Assembly: GCA_041687755.1 (NCBI GenBank)
Contig: JBDNJM010000094.1
Location: forward strand, 1 to 64,000
Source of the DNA: JBDNJM01 sp041687755
Lineage (GTDB): Bacteria; Planctomycetota; UBA1135; GCA-002686595
DNA: 64,000 nt
Reading direction: 5' to 3'
Below, piece after piece: positions 52,256-60,710 of the stretch (its first letter is position 1; each line of letters opens with the position of its first letter). The position numbers were made by a program, and so were the translations under genes. The notes beneath the pieces are model-generated. The model did not search any database. It was not told where the DNA came from and was given only the letters and a program-made list of their open reading frames with translations.

Positions 52256-52998
52256 CGCGCTGCCCCCGTGCCCAGATGGGGGCGCTGGGCGCGCACGAAG
52301 CGCTCGGCGAACCCGTCGACCGGTCGCTCCAGGAGGTCCTCGATGGTGCCACTCTGGTGCACCCGTCCCGCGTTCAGCAAGACGACCTCTTGGCCGAGGA
52401 ACGCGGCCTCGGAGAGGTCGTGGGTGACCAGGACAACGGTCTTGTCCAGCTCGGAAAAGATCATGGCGAGGTCCTCCTGAAGGTCGAACCGGATCATCGG
52501 GTCGAGCGCTCCGAGCGGTTCGTCAAGGAGCAGCGCCGCCGGGTCCAGCAGCAGCGCTCGCATGAGGGCGGCGCGTTGGCGCTGACCGCCGGACAGCTGG
52601 TTGGGGAAGCGCTTGAGCGCCGCTTTCGGCAGCTGGACCAGGGCGGCGAGCTCCTCGACGCGGGCCGCGCAGGCCTCGGGCGTCCAGCCCAGGTGGCGGG
52701 CGACGAGCGTGACGTTGTCGCGCGCGGAGAGGTGGGGGAACAGCCCGCCCTCCTGGGGCACGTAACCGATGCGTTGGCGAGCGCCGATCCAGGCCTCGCC
52801 GACGAGGACTTGGCCGTCGAAGCGCACTTCGCCGCCCGTAGGCAGCTCGAGGCCGAGCAGCAGCTTGAGCAGCGTGGACTTGCCGCACCCGGACTGCCCG
52901 ATCAGCGCGGTGCAGCGGGCGCTGGGCAGGTTCAGGTCGATCCCGGTCAGGGCCTGGACTTGGCCGTAGTGCTTCGAAACGCCTTGGAGCTCGAACAT
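52252..52998 (-). CDS. ABC transporter ATPase for the quaternary-amine importer
   Basis: A 248-aa protein with Walker A (GQSGCGKST), Q-loop (YVPQEGGLFPHLSARDN), signature (LSGGQRQRAALMRA), Walker B (LLLDEPLGALDPM) and H-loop (VVLVTHDLSEAAFLG). It is short and lacks the C-terminal CBS pair that regulates many OpuA/ProV-type subunits. ATG 52998 is chosen because the conserved MFELQGVSKHYG begins there; the frame upstream crosses the palindrome. Two copies of this subunit would energise the fused permease encoded directly downstream. Confidence 0.92.
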   Translation of the reverse strand: MFELQGVSKHYGQVQALTGIDLNLPSARCTALIGQSGCGKSTLLKLLLGLELPTGGEVRFDGQVLVGEAWIGARQRIGYVPQEGGLFPHLSARDNVTLVARHLGWTPEACAARVEELAALVQLPKAALKRFPNQLSGGQRQRAALMRALLLDPAALLLDEPLGALDPMIRFDLQEDLAMIFSELDKTVVLVTHDLSEAAFLGQEVVLLNAGRVHQSGTIEDLLERPVDGFAERFVRAQRPHLGTGAAR

Positions 52999-53072
52999 CG
53001 TGGGCCCAGATTGCCCTGGAGCCGACCTTGGAGCCCGGGCTTTCTTGATTCCGTGGCAATTCGGTCTGGGCG

Positions 53073-53197
53073 GGGGGAAGGATCTGCGGGGAGATGGTGT
53101 CTGACAGGAATCCGCCACTTGCGGGAGATCGCCTTAGGCGGTCTCCCGCAAGTGGCGGATTCCTGTCAGACACCATCTCCCCGCAGATCCTTCCCCC
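53073..53197. repeat. 125-bp near-perfect palindrome
   Basis: Arms 53073-53133 and 53137-53197 (61 bp each) pair with a single G-T mismatch around the 3-nt loop TTA. Inside are GGTGTCTGACA and its complement, and the outer ends read GGGGGAAGGATCTG. The outer block GGGCGGGGGGAA(A/G)GAT also begins the 141-bp palindrome at 38.4 kb. It lies between the stop of the GH13 gene and the start of the ABC ATPase gene, both leftward, so it can terminate the first or affect expression of the second. Confidence 0.95.
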
Positions 53198-53228
53198 AGA
53201 CGCGGAGGGCTTTGCCTCAGGCTCATGC

Positions 53229-55835
53229 TCAGAACGTGAGGCGCAGCTCCACGGCGTTGCTGACCCGCGTCAGGGCCAGCGTCGCCGGGTCGATCACGAC
53301 GTACGCGTGGCGCGCGACTGTGCCGACGAGGCTGAAGGGCGACAGGGGCCCGAGCGTGATTCCGCCGGCCGCGCTGCCGTCGTTCCCCAGCGATCCGAGG
53401 CTGCCGGACAGCGGCCCAGCGTTCGGGTTGTCGAGCGTGAACAAGAAATAGTTATCTACGTTAAGCGACAGGGTTCCGAGGCCCGCGAGCGGCACGCCGG
53501 GGTCTCCGCCGCTGAGCGAGCCCAGCAGGTACCGCAGGTCGCCGGCGGCCTGCGCGCCGGCTTGGAAGGACAGATCCTGAGTACCGCCCTGGATCACCGA
53601 GAGGGTCTCGGCAGCGGTGCTCAATCCGGCGAGGGCGGGGTCGGTGCGGTGTTCGAGCAGCACAAAGCTGCGGGCGGGGAGGTCGAAGGCGGCCGACTGG
53701 GCGAAGGCGTGCAGCGGGCTCGGCTCCGCGACCACGACACCGCGCGTGCCCGCACCGAAGCCTCCGTACTCGAGGGCGTCGCTCTGCAGCGCGACCTCCC
53801 AGGCGCCGGCCCGCGGCAGACCGATCCTGTAAGAGCCCGCGCCGGCGTAGGACGCGCCGCCGAAGTTGGCGAGTACGACGAAGGAGTCGCCGCCGGGAAT
53901 CGCGCGCTCGAAGGCGAACACGTCGGCGGTCTCGTTGGTGTGAAACGCGAACGCCGAGGCATCGGCGAACAGGGCCTCGCGCGAGGTGCGCAGGCGAATG
54001 AGGTCGGAGTAGAAGCGGAAGATCTGTGCGTACTGCGTCTTCTGGCTCCAGTCGATCTTCTCGAACTCCCAGCCGTTGTCCTCGAGCCACTCCGTGCCCA
54101 TGAGGAGCGACGGGATGCCCTTTGCCAACAGCGTCATGCCATGGGCGAGCTTCGTGCGGCTGACCGCGAATTCGTTGTCGTGAGGCGGCGTGGGGTCGAT
54201 GGTGCGCACGGCCCGCTGGTTGCTGTTGAGGGGCCAGGCGTCATCGTGCAGCTCGAAGTAGTTGAACACGCGCGTGCCGGAGAGCTCTCCGCTGCGGGTG
54301 GCCGCGGAGGCCAGGGCGCCCACGTTGGGGCTGCCGAAGGCCGCATTGAAGGTCGCGCTGCGCACCGCGTCCTTGAAGGCGGTGTGGTACTGGCTGTCGA
54401 AGCCCAGCCCGCCTGAGCTGGTGGGGCGCGTGAAGAACGGGTCGTCTCCGAAGACCTCGCCGAGCATGATCTTGTCCTTCCAGCGGGCGTCGGCGAGGTC
54501 GTTCAGGTCGCGCAGGAGGAAGTTGCTCGCGACCGGCTGGGGCCCGAAGCTGAACGCGGAGAGGGCATCGACGCGGAAGCCGTCCATGCGGTACTCCTCC
54601 AGCATCAGGGCAGCGGCGTCGAGCACGAACTGACGCAGCCGCGGGTCGTCGAGGTCGAGCTGGGGCCCGAAGGGCGTGTCCGCCGGAGGCGTGTCGAAGA
54701 ACACGTTGTCCGCAGCGCTGGGGCCCGTGTAGGCGAACAGGAAGTTGGCGCCCGCGTCGAAGTGGTTGTAGACGACGTCCAGGATCACCGCGATGCCGCG
54801 GGCGTGCAGGGCATCGACAAGGGCCTTCAGGGCGTCGGGGCTGCCGAGGGCCGACTCGATCGCGGTGAGCGTGGTCGGGTTGTAGCCTCCTGAGAAGGCC
54901 GCGGGCCACTCGTGCACAGGGTTGAGGTAGACCACGTTGACGCCCAGTTCCGCGAGGTGGTCGACGCGGGCAGTGGCGTCGGCGAAGCTCGCGGGCGATC
55001 CGGTGGCTCCTTGGGGATCGTTCAGGCCGGAGAACGTTCCGACGTGCAACTGGTAGCACACCATGCGCTCGAACGGCGGGGGCGTGAACGGGCCGGTTCC
55101 CCAGGCGTAGGCGGCGGGGTCAACGACGATCGAGTTGTTGAAGTCGCCCGGGTCCAGCTGCTTCGCGAAGGCGTCCGGCTTCCAGGTAGATGTCGCGCCG
55201 AAAAAGTACTTGTAGGAGTCGCCCGCGGCAGCGCCGGGGACGAAGGCGATGAACTCGTCGCCCTGCCGAGTCATCGGGTGGGCGAGGGTGAAGCCGTTGA
55301 ATTCTCCGCGCACGAAGGCCGTTGGGGCGACGGGCGCGAGCACTCGAAAGGCGACCCCGCCGGTCGCCGGAGTGGCGCCGGGCGGCGCGTGCTCGAAGGT
55401 GTTGAAGTCGAGCGGGAAGAAGCCACCGGGGGCCCCGGTTTCGCCGACGCCGGCCTGCCCCAAGAAGTCGGTGTCCGCGCCGTCGGTCGCCTCGATCTGG
55501 TACAGCACCCGGTCCGCGTCCCGTCCGTCCACCTGGGCGGCCCAAAGGTCGTAGGGGCCCCGCTGGCCGACGCGGACGGCGGAGAAGTAGCGCGGCGGAG
55601 TGCCCACGACGTCCTGGCGAACGCGCGCGCTGGACAGGTCGTTCGCCGCGGACTGGAAGCGCACCTCGAAATTCTCGCTCCGAACGGGCACCGCGGGCGT
55701 CCGGTCGTGCCACGGAAGGTGGGTCAGGCCATCGGGGTCGACCTGCCCGTCGATCTGGGCAGCGTGTCCCCGAGAGGCGAGCGGCAGCAGCGCGAGGGCG
55801 AGCGTCCAGGCGGAGTTGCGGAGGGTGGAGGTCAT
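53229..55835 (-). CDS. secreted GH13 glycoside hydrolase (branching-enzyme/trehalohydrolase-like)
   Basis: An 868-aa protein with a signal peptide (LALALLPLASRGHAAQ). An N-terminal CBM48-like sandwich (FRVLAPVAPTAFVRGEFNGF) leads into a GH13 barrel with VNVVYLNPVHEW and AVILDVVYNHF. The catalytic residues are Asp423 (GFRVDALSAF), Glu460 (IMLGEVFGDD) and Asp531 (FELHDDAWP). This order is that of alpha-glucan branching enzymes and maltooligosyl trehalohydrolases, which act on alpha-1,4-glucans, here outside the cytoplasm. The last ~130 residues are the shared C-terminal beta module (RYLLGSLSGGDPG, SLNVDNYFLF). ATG 55835 opens the signal peptide. Confidence 0.88.
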   Translation of the reverse strand: MTSTLRNSAWTLALALLPLASRGHAAQIDGQVDPDGLTHLPWHDRTPAVPVRSENFEVRFQSAANDLSSARVRQDVVGTPPRYFSAVRVGQRGPYDLWAAQVDGRDADRVLYQIEATDGADTDFLGQAGVGETGAPGGFFPLDFNTFEHAPPGATPATGGVAFRVLAPVAPTAFVRGEFNGFTLAHPMTRQGDEFIAFVPGAAAGDSYKYFFGATSTWKPDAFAKQLDPGDFNNSIVVDPAAYAWGTGPFTPPPFERMVCYQLHVGTFSGLNDPQGATGSPASFADATARVDHLAELGVNVVYLNPVHEWPAAFSGGYNPTTLTAIESALGSPDALKALVDALHARGIAVILDVVYNHFDAGANFLFAYTGPSAADNVFFDTPPADTPFGPQLDLDDPRLRQFVLDAAALMLEEYRMDGFRVDALSAFSFGPQPVASNFLLRDLNDLADARWKDKIMLGEVFGDDPFFTRPTSSGGLGFDSQYHTAFKDAVRSATFNAAFGSPNVGALASAATRSGELSGTRVFNYFELHDDAWPLNSNQRAVRTIDPTPPHDNEFAVSRTKLAHGMTLLAKGIPSLLMGTEWLEDNGWEFEKIDWSQKTQYAQIFRFYSDLIRLRTSREALFADASAFAFHTNETADVFAFERAIPGGDSFVVLANFGGASYAGAGSYRIGLPRAGAWEVALQSDALEYGGFGAGTRGVVVAEPSPLHAFAQSAAFDLPARSFVLLEHRTDPALAGLSTAAETLSVIQGGTQDLSFQAGAQAAGDLRYLLGSLSGGDPGVPLAGLGTLSLNVDNYFLFTLDNPNAGPLSGSLGSLGNDGSAAGGITLGPLSPFSLVGTVARHAYVVIDPATLALTRVSNAVELRLTF

Positions 55836-56294
55836 GGGAGGCGAACGTCGGCGGGGTACGGAAGCGTCGGGGCGATCCTCGAAGCTAGGGCATGAACAAC
55901 CCTTGGGGGCCCGCAGGCGCGAATTCAAACGGTGGGAAGCCGCGGAGTCCAGCCCTGGAGCGATCTGTCGAGAATCGAGGCTGGACCGCGTGCCCCCGAA
56001 TCATGCCCCCGGCGACCAGGGTAGGCCCTTGAGCAGGCCAGGGCCATTGGGGCTCCCCGCTCGGACGGCCGACGGCTGAATACCAGTCCGAGGCATCAGC
56101 TGAGTTCAAAACAGGGGGGTGAGCTTCGACAGGAATGACACCTTCAAGAGGATCCACTTGCATCTTTGAGACAGTTTTCTTGTAGGAACTTTGAGAAGGC
56201 ATTGAGGTTTTTGGCGCTTGAACGAATAGAACGTAGGCACGCCTTCGGAGATATTCCCCGGCTAGGCGATCTCCCCCCCTTGACCCCCACTAAA
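55836..56294. other. divergent intergenic region with an AT-richer segment
   Basis: This 459-bp gap lies between the leftward GH13 gene and the rightward winged-helix gene. The right part (about 56090-56240) is clearly richer in A and T than its surroundings (CTTTGAGACAGTTTTCTTG, GAGGTTTTTGGCGCTTGAA), as expected for a strong promoter, though I cannot assign hexamers with confidence. There is no convincing open frame. Confidence 0.4.
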
Positions 56295-56714
56295 ATGTCC
56301 AAGAACAGTATCGACCAACAGATCGCTGATCGCGTCGACGCCTTCGTCGCCGACCTGACCGACCTTATCCGCCAGAGCGCCGTCGAGGCCGTTCGCGAGA
56401 CCCTCGAGGGCAGCGCGCCCGCGCGCCGTGCACTCCGTGCACCCCGGGCATCCGCCGCCGCAGCGCCCGCGCGCAGCCCCCGCCCCGCGAAGCGCGGCGG
56501 GGGTCGCATCCGTCGCACCGCGGCCGACCTCGATGAGCTCTGCAAAACGATTCTCGACTACCTGGGATCGAACCCGGCCTCGGGCGTCGAGCAGATCGCC
56601 GCGGGCACGGGCATCCCTAGTGCTGAACTGAAGCGTCCGATCGTCCAGCTGCTCGAGAACAAGTCGATCAAGAAGAAGGGCCAGCGTCGCGGCACCAAGT
56701 ACTCGCTCAGGTAG
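56295..56714 (+). CDS. small basic protein with C-terminal winged-helix-like domain
   Basis: A 139-aa protein. Residues 1-40 are helical and acidic (IADRVDAFVADLTDLIRQSA). Residues ~42-75 are an Arg/Ala/Pro-rich, histone-like linker. Residues ~78-139 resemble a winged helix (LCKTILDYLGSNPASGVEQI, then IPSAELKRPIVQLLENKSIK and GQRRGTKYSL). This suggests a DNA-binding, chromatin-like or regulatory protein, perhaps dimeric through its N-terminus. It sits alone with an AT-rich upstream region and a terminator hairpin, consistent with high expression. No exact family can be named. Confidence 0.75.
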   Translation: MSKNSIDQQIADRVDAFVADLTDLIRQSAVEAVRETLEGSAPARRALRAPRASAAAAPARSPRPAKRGGGRIRRTAADLDELCKTILDYLGSNPASGVEQIAAGTGIPSAELKRPIVQLLENKSIKKKGQRRGTKYSLR

Positions 56715-56733
56715 GCCAAGCGAAGATTCGAAG

Positions 56734-56758
56734 GGCCGCGCACGGATCGCGCGGCCCC
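56734..56758 (+). terminator. 9-bp GC hairpin after the winged-helix gene
   Basis: GGGCCGCGC (56734-56742) and GCGCGGCCC (56750-56758) pair perfectly around a 7-nt loop, 20 bp past the stop codon. Termination is inferred from position. Confidence 0.55.
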
Positions 56759-57250
56759 GCGGATACAGCGAGGAGTTGGCGCATGCGTCGGCTCCTCGCT
56801 TGCATGAATGCGGGTTTGCGCGGGCCGGGCTCGCCCTGCTGCCGGGATGCCGTGCCTCGGATCGGATCGGATCGGATCGAGGACGAGGGGGGGGGCGGGC
56901 GCCCGGCGCAGGGATGACGGCCGGTGACCAGGCAAGCGGGCCGGGCGTTCCCCGCCTGACGAAGTCCTTCGCGGATGCGTGGGCTGTGGGGGGGCAAAGC
57001 CCGTTCGGACCTCCTAGATCCAATCCTTGCGAAGGCTTCACGGAGCCTCACGGGCCGAAATCACGCCTCAGGAGCCTATTGGCGGGGTTCGGAGCGAGGG
57101 GGATGGCGGACACGCTAATCCTCACGGCGTCTTGATGCTCTCCCTACAGAGCGGACCTAGCTTCCCCCTCGTCAACCGGCAGCCACGGAGGAGATCGGCT
57201 CTCTCCCGGCCCGGGTGCTTCCTTCCGAGACCCCACCTTCTGGACCCTCC
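56759..57250. other. intergenic stretch with short tandem GGATC units
   Basis: No gene is supported. At about 56858-56880 the unit CGGAT occurs four times in tandem. A G-run follows at ~56888-56895. The promoter of the secreted beta-helix gene should lie near the right end, but no hexamers stand out. Confidence 0.45.
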
Positions 57251-59191
57251 ATGAACAGCTTCCTCAAGACCAGCCTCCTGACCAGCGCCGTAAGCGCCGG
57301 CTTCGCCCTCTCGGCCAAGGCCGCCGAGATCATGGTGACCGCCGACATCGCGACCAGCACCATCTGGACCGCCGACAACACCTACAACCTGCAGGGCCAG
57401 GTTTACGTCCTGCCCGGCGCTACGCTCACGATCGAGGCCGGCACCGTCGTCGCGAGCGACCCGGGCGGCAGCATCGCGGTCACCCGCGGCGCGCAGATCT
57501 TCGTCAACGGCGAGCAGAGCGCTCCGGTCATCATGACCTCCACGGCGGACGTCGCCACCTGGACCGGCGGTGACCCGAGCACGGGCACCTGGCGCGAGTC
57601 GGCCAATGAGTGGGGCAACCTCACGATTATGGGCAACGCGTTCATCTCTGAGGACGCGAGCCCCGGCAACACGTCCACCCCGAGCGCGAGCAACTTCGCG
57701 GTCATGGAGGGCCTGCTTGGGGGCCTCGCCGACACCCGTAACCTCTACGGCGGCGGCAACGACGACGACGACAGCGGCAGCATCAACTACCTCTCGGTGC
57801 GCTACGGCGGCCGCGTCGTCCAGCTCAACAACGAGCTGAACGGCCTGTCCCTCGGAGGCCTCGGCCGCGGCACGGACATCGACTACGTCGAGGTCATGAA
57901 CAACGTCGATGATGGCATCGAGATTTGGGGCGGCACTGCCAACCTGAAGCACGTCAGCATCTGGAACGTCGGCGACGACAGCTTCGACATCGACCAGGGC
58001 TGGCGCGGCAAGGCCCAGTTCGTCCTGATCGTCCAGGGCTACAGCCTCGACGCGCCCCAGGGCTCGGGCGTCGGCGACAACTGCTTCGAGCACGACGGCG
58101 CCGAGGACTCCGACTACCAGCCGGTCACGACGGCCACGATCTACAACGCGACCGTGATCGGTCAGCCGCTCGACGGCGACGGCGGCACGGCCTGGCGTGA
58201 CGGCGCGCGCGTCCAGTACCGCAACTCCATCTTCATGGACCTCGGCGAGCAGCTCGTGCGCCCCGACGGCGACGACGGTGACGGCGCCAACGGCTACGGC
58301 TTCAACGGCACGCTCTCCTTCGCCGACGTCTGGACGACCCCGTTCAGCGCCACCTCGACCGTCAACCCGCCCGCGAACCCGGGCGCGTTCTACCCGTCAC
58401 AAACCAGCGGCAACCTGGCCGAAATCACCAACAGCGTGATGTTCCGCAACTTGAACGGTTCGGCCTACACCGAGGCGACCGCGCGCGGCGTCTTCGACGC
58501 GGCGAACAACAACGTTCAGGAGCCGGGTACCCAGCCGATCCGCTTCATCGGCCGCGACGCACCGACGACCAAAGGCGGCAAGACGCTGCTGTTTGTCAAC
58601 GGCCTCGACCCGCGCCCGCAGGCCGACGCCCTGACCGCCGGTGCCGCCGTCCCGAACGACGGCTTTTTCAGCCCGGCCAACTATCGCGGCGCCTTCGACC
58701 CCGAGCAGAACTGGCTCTCCGGCTGGACGGCGGCAGATGCCTTCGGGTTCGTCGTCGCGCCCACCGCTGCGACGAACGTGATCACCGGCTCGGCGGGCAA
58801 CGTTCCGAGCAGCTTCACCCCGAACGGTCTCCCGACCCTCGGCAACCTGAGCTTCGGCTTCACCGCCGCCAACCCGACCGGCAACGCCTGTGCGGGCACC
58901 GGACTGGCCCTGGCCTACTTCTCCTTCGCGGACGCCATCGCCCTGCCCTTCGCCGGCTTCGGCTGCGGCTCCTCGGCGGGCACCCTGCACCTGAACCCGG
59001 GCCAGCTGGCCGGCTTCGGACCGCTTCTGGTGCCCTTCACCGGGGCGCCTGTCGTGCTCGGCGCGGGGATCCCGAACAACGCGTTCCTCTCCGGTGTCGA
59101 GGGCGTTGCGCAGCTCGTCTTCGCTGACCTGACCGACGTGTTCCCCGTCGCGATCCTGGGCGACGCGGTCGAGTTCACGATCGGCGAGTAG
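57251..59191 (+). CDS. secreted right-handed beta-helix-type protein
   Basis: A 646-aa protein with a signal peptide ending in ALSAKAAE. The mature part begins with TIWTADNTYNLQGQVYVLPG and ATLTIEAGTVV, followed by NYLSVRYGGRVVQLNNELNG and YVEVMNNVDDGIEIWGGTAN, patterns of parallel beta-helix surface proteins found beside TonB-dependent receptors in other Gram-negative bacteria. Asp/Gly-rich loops (GGGNDDDDSGS, DGDDGDGANGYGF) may bind calcium. The C-terminal ~120 residues, after FTPNGLPTLGNLSFGF, are a Cys-containing form of the shared beta module. It is followed by a helical-repeat protein and the receptor, reading the same way, so it may capture a substrate for the receptor. Confidence 0.75.
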   Translation: MNSFLKTSLLTSAVSAGFALSAKAAEIMVTADIATSTIWTADNTYNLQGQVYVLPGATLTIEAGTVVASDPGGSIAVTRGAQIFVNGEQSAPVIMTSTADVATWTGGDPSTGTWRESANEWGNLTIMGNAFISEDASPGNTSTPSASNFAVMEGLLGGLADTRNLYGGGNDDDDSGSINYLSVRYGGRVVQLNNELNGLSLGGLGRGTDIDYVEVMNNVDDGIEIWGGTANLKHVSIWNVGDDSFDIDQGWRGKAQFVLIVQGYSLDAPQGSGVGDNCFEHDGAEDSDYQPVTTATIYNATVIGQPLDGDGGTAWRDGARVQYRNSIFMDLGEQLVRPDGDDGDGANGYGFNGTLSFADVWTTPFSATSTVNPPANPGAFYPSQTSGNLAEITNSVMFRNLNGSAYTEATARGVFDAANNNVQEPGTQPIRFIGRDAPTTKGGKTLLFVNGLDPRPQADALTAGAAVPNDGFFSPANYRGAFDPEQNWLSGWTAADAFGFVVAPTAATNVITGSAGNVPSSFTPNGLPTLGNLSFGFTAANPTGNACAGTGLALAYFSFADAIALPFAGFGCGSSAGTLHLNPGQLAGFGPLLVPFTGAPVVLGAGIPNNAFLSGVEGVAQLVFADLTDVFPVAILGDAVEFTIGE

Positions 59192-59323
59192 CCAGACCCC
59201 AGCGGGTATCCGGCCCGCATGACGGGCCAGGACAGGGGTCCGCTGCGCTTCGACGCCGCGGACCCCGATGCACAGCTCCCCCTACTGACCCCGGCGTCCA
59301 CCGCCGACGAACACCGACGAGCC

Positions 59324-60556
59324 ATGTCGATCGCGATCCTTCTGCTCTTCCTCGCGCCCCAGGCCACGCTGGCCGGCGCGGCACCTGCGACCGTGCCGGT
59401 CGAATCCCCGGCCGCCGACCAGGAATCCGCTCTCGTCGACGCCGAGATCGAGCCCTGGCGACGCGAGCTGCTGATGCTCGCCTTCGACGCCGTCTCGGCG
59501 TTCCCGCTCGAGCCGCACATCAAGAACCGCAGCCGCGCCCAGGAGCAGGTCGCGGAGACCGCGCTCGAGCTGGGCCAGCTCGCGCTGGTGGCCGAGTTCG
59601 CAGGCGACATTGCGAACTGGCGCCGCGGTGCGGTGGAGGCCGCGCTCGCGCTGCAGCTCATCGAAGCTGGGTACCCGGCACCCGCGGAGCCGCTGCTGGT
59701 GCGGGCCGCTGAGGCGGCGGCCGCGGCGGGGGAGGACGTCGCCCAGGGCTGGCGGCGAGATCGGATCTTGGCGCGGATCGCGCTCGCCCAGAGCAAGCTG
59801 GGCCGCACCGTCGATCCGAGCCTCGAGATCGAGGCGTCCGAGCAGGGCGGGCTGCGCGCCGACCGGATGCGCCATGCGAGCCCTGAGCAGATCGAGGTTG
59901 AGCTGCAGATTCTTCAGCAGGCCGTCGAGATCGATGACTTCGAGGGCACGAAGGCGGCGATCCAGGCCTACGTCGTGCTGCACGACCGCTTCTACGACAA
60001 CGCCGCACAGCGCGAGCGCTTCGAGGGGCTCAACCGCGCCGCCTGGCAGGGCATCCCGATCCCGCTGGCTGTGCAGGCCGAGCTCTCGATGGCCGAGACG
60101 GCTGTTCGCCACGGCGACGCCGTAGACGCCCGCCGCCTGATCGACGGAGCGATGGAGCACGTCGCCGGCTCGCGCTGGGCGCCCGAGCACCGGGTGCCCG
60201 TCGAGGCCAGGCTCGCCGCGCTCAACCACAGCGCAGGCCGCGCTGATGAGGCGCGCGCCCAGGCCAACGCGGCGTTCGCGATGTTCGACGAGAACGCGGA
60301 ACAGATCATCAGTATTTACCGCGCGGAGGCCCTCATCCCGCTGGCGGAGGCCTTCATGGTCCTCGAGACTCCGGCCACCGCGGGCGCCCTGTACCTGCGC
60401 GCCCTCGAAGAAGCCTGGATCAACCCGAACTCGCGGCCCCGTGCCGAGGACTTCGCGGCGATCTGTTGCTCGATGGCCAAGGTCGGCCACGAGCCTGGGG
60501 AGGACCTCGTCGAGCGCATGGCGACCGCCCGCGGAGAGCTCGGGGATCCCTGGTAG
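59324..60556 (+). CDS. exported helical-repeat (TPR-like) protein
   Basis: A 410-aa protein with a signal peptide (MSIAILLLFLAPQATLAGA). The remainder is almost entirely helical, rich in Ala, Glu and Arg, with loosely repeated ~35-residue units such as LALQLIEAGYPAPAEPLLVR, AETAVRHGDAVDARRLIDGA and GRADEARAQANAAFAMFDEN, which suggests TPR-like pairs. Such proteins form scaffolds in the periplasm. ATG 59324 is chosen because it begins the signal peptide. It sits between the beta-helix protein and the receptor and probably belongs to the same assembly, though nothing defines its partner. Confidence 0.7.
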   Translation: MSIAILLLFLAPQATLAGAAPATVPVESPAADQESALVDAEIEPWRRELLMLAFDAVSAFPLEPHIKNRSRAQEQVAETALELGQLALVAEFAGDIANWRRGAVEAALALQLIEAGYPAPAEPLLVRAAEAAAAAGEDVAQGWRRDRILARIALAQSKLGRTVDPSLEIEASEQGGLRADRMRHASPEQIEVELQILQQAVEIDDFEGTKAAIQAYVVLHDRFYDNAAQRERFEGLNRAAWQGIPIPLAVQAELSMAETAVRHGDAVDARRLIDGAMEHVAGSRWAPEHRVPVEARLAALNHSAGRADEARAQANAAFAMFDENAEQIISIYRAEALIPLAEAFMVLETPATAGALYLRALEEAWINPNSRPRAEDFAAICCSMAKVGHEPGEDLVERMATARGELGDPW

Positions 60557-60710
60557 GGGCCTGGGGTGGCCTCTAGGGGGCTTGATCGTCGACCGGCCGC
60601 TGGTGAGCTCGACTCGCCGGCGGCCGGCACTCGTTCGGGCCCGAGTCGTCCCACAGGGGGGTTCATTCAGTTCACGCCGCGCCTTTACGAGCGCTTTAAC
60701 CCGCGCCCCT

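Noticed and set aside
56858..56880. CRISPR-like or regulatory tandem repeat
   Set aside because: Only four 5-base units without spacers; simple sequence.
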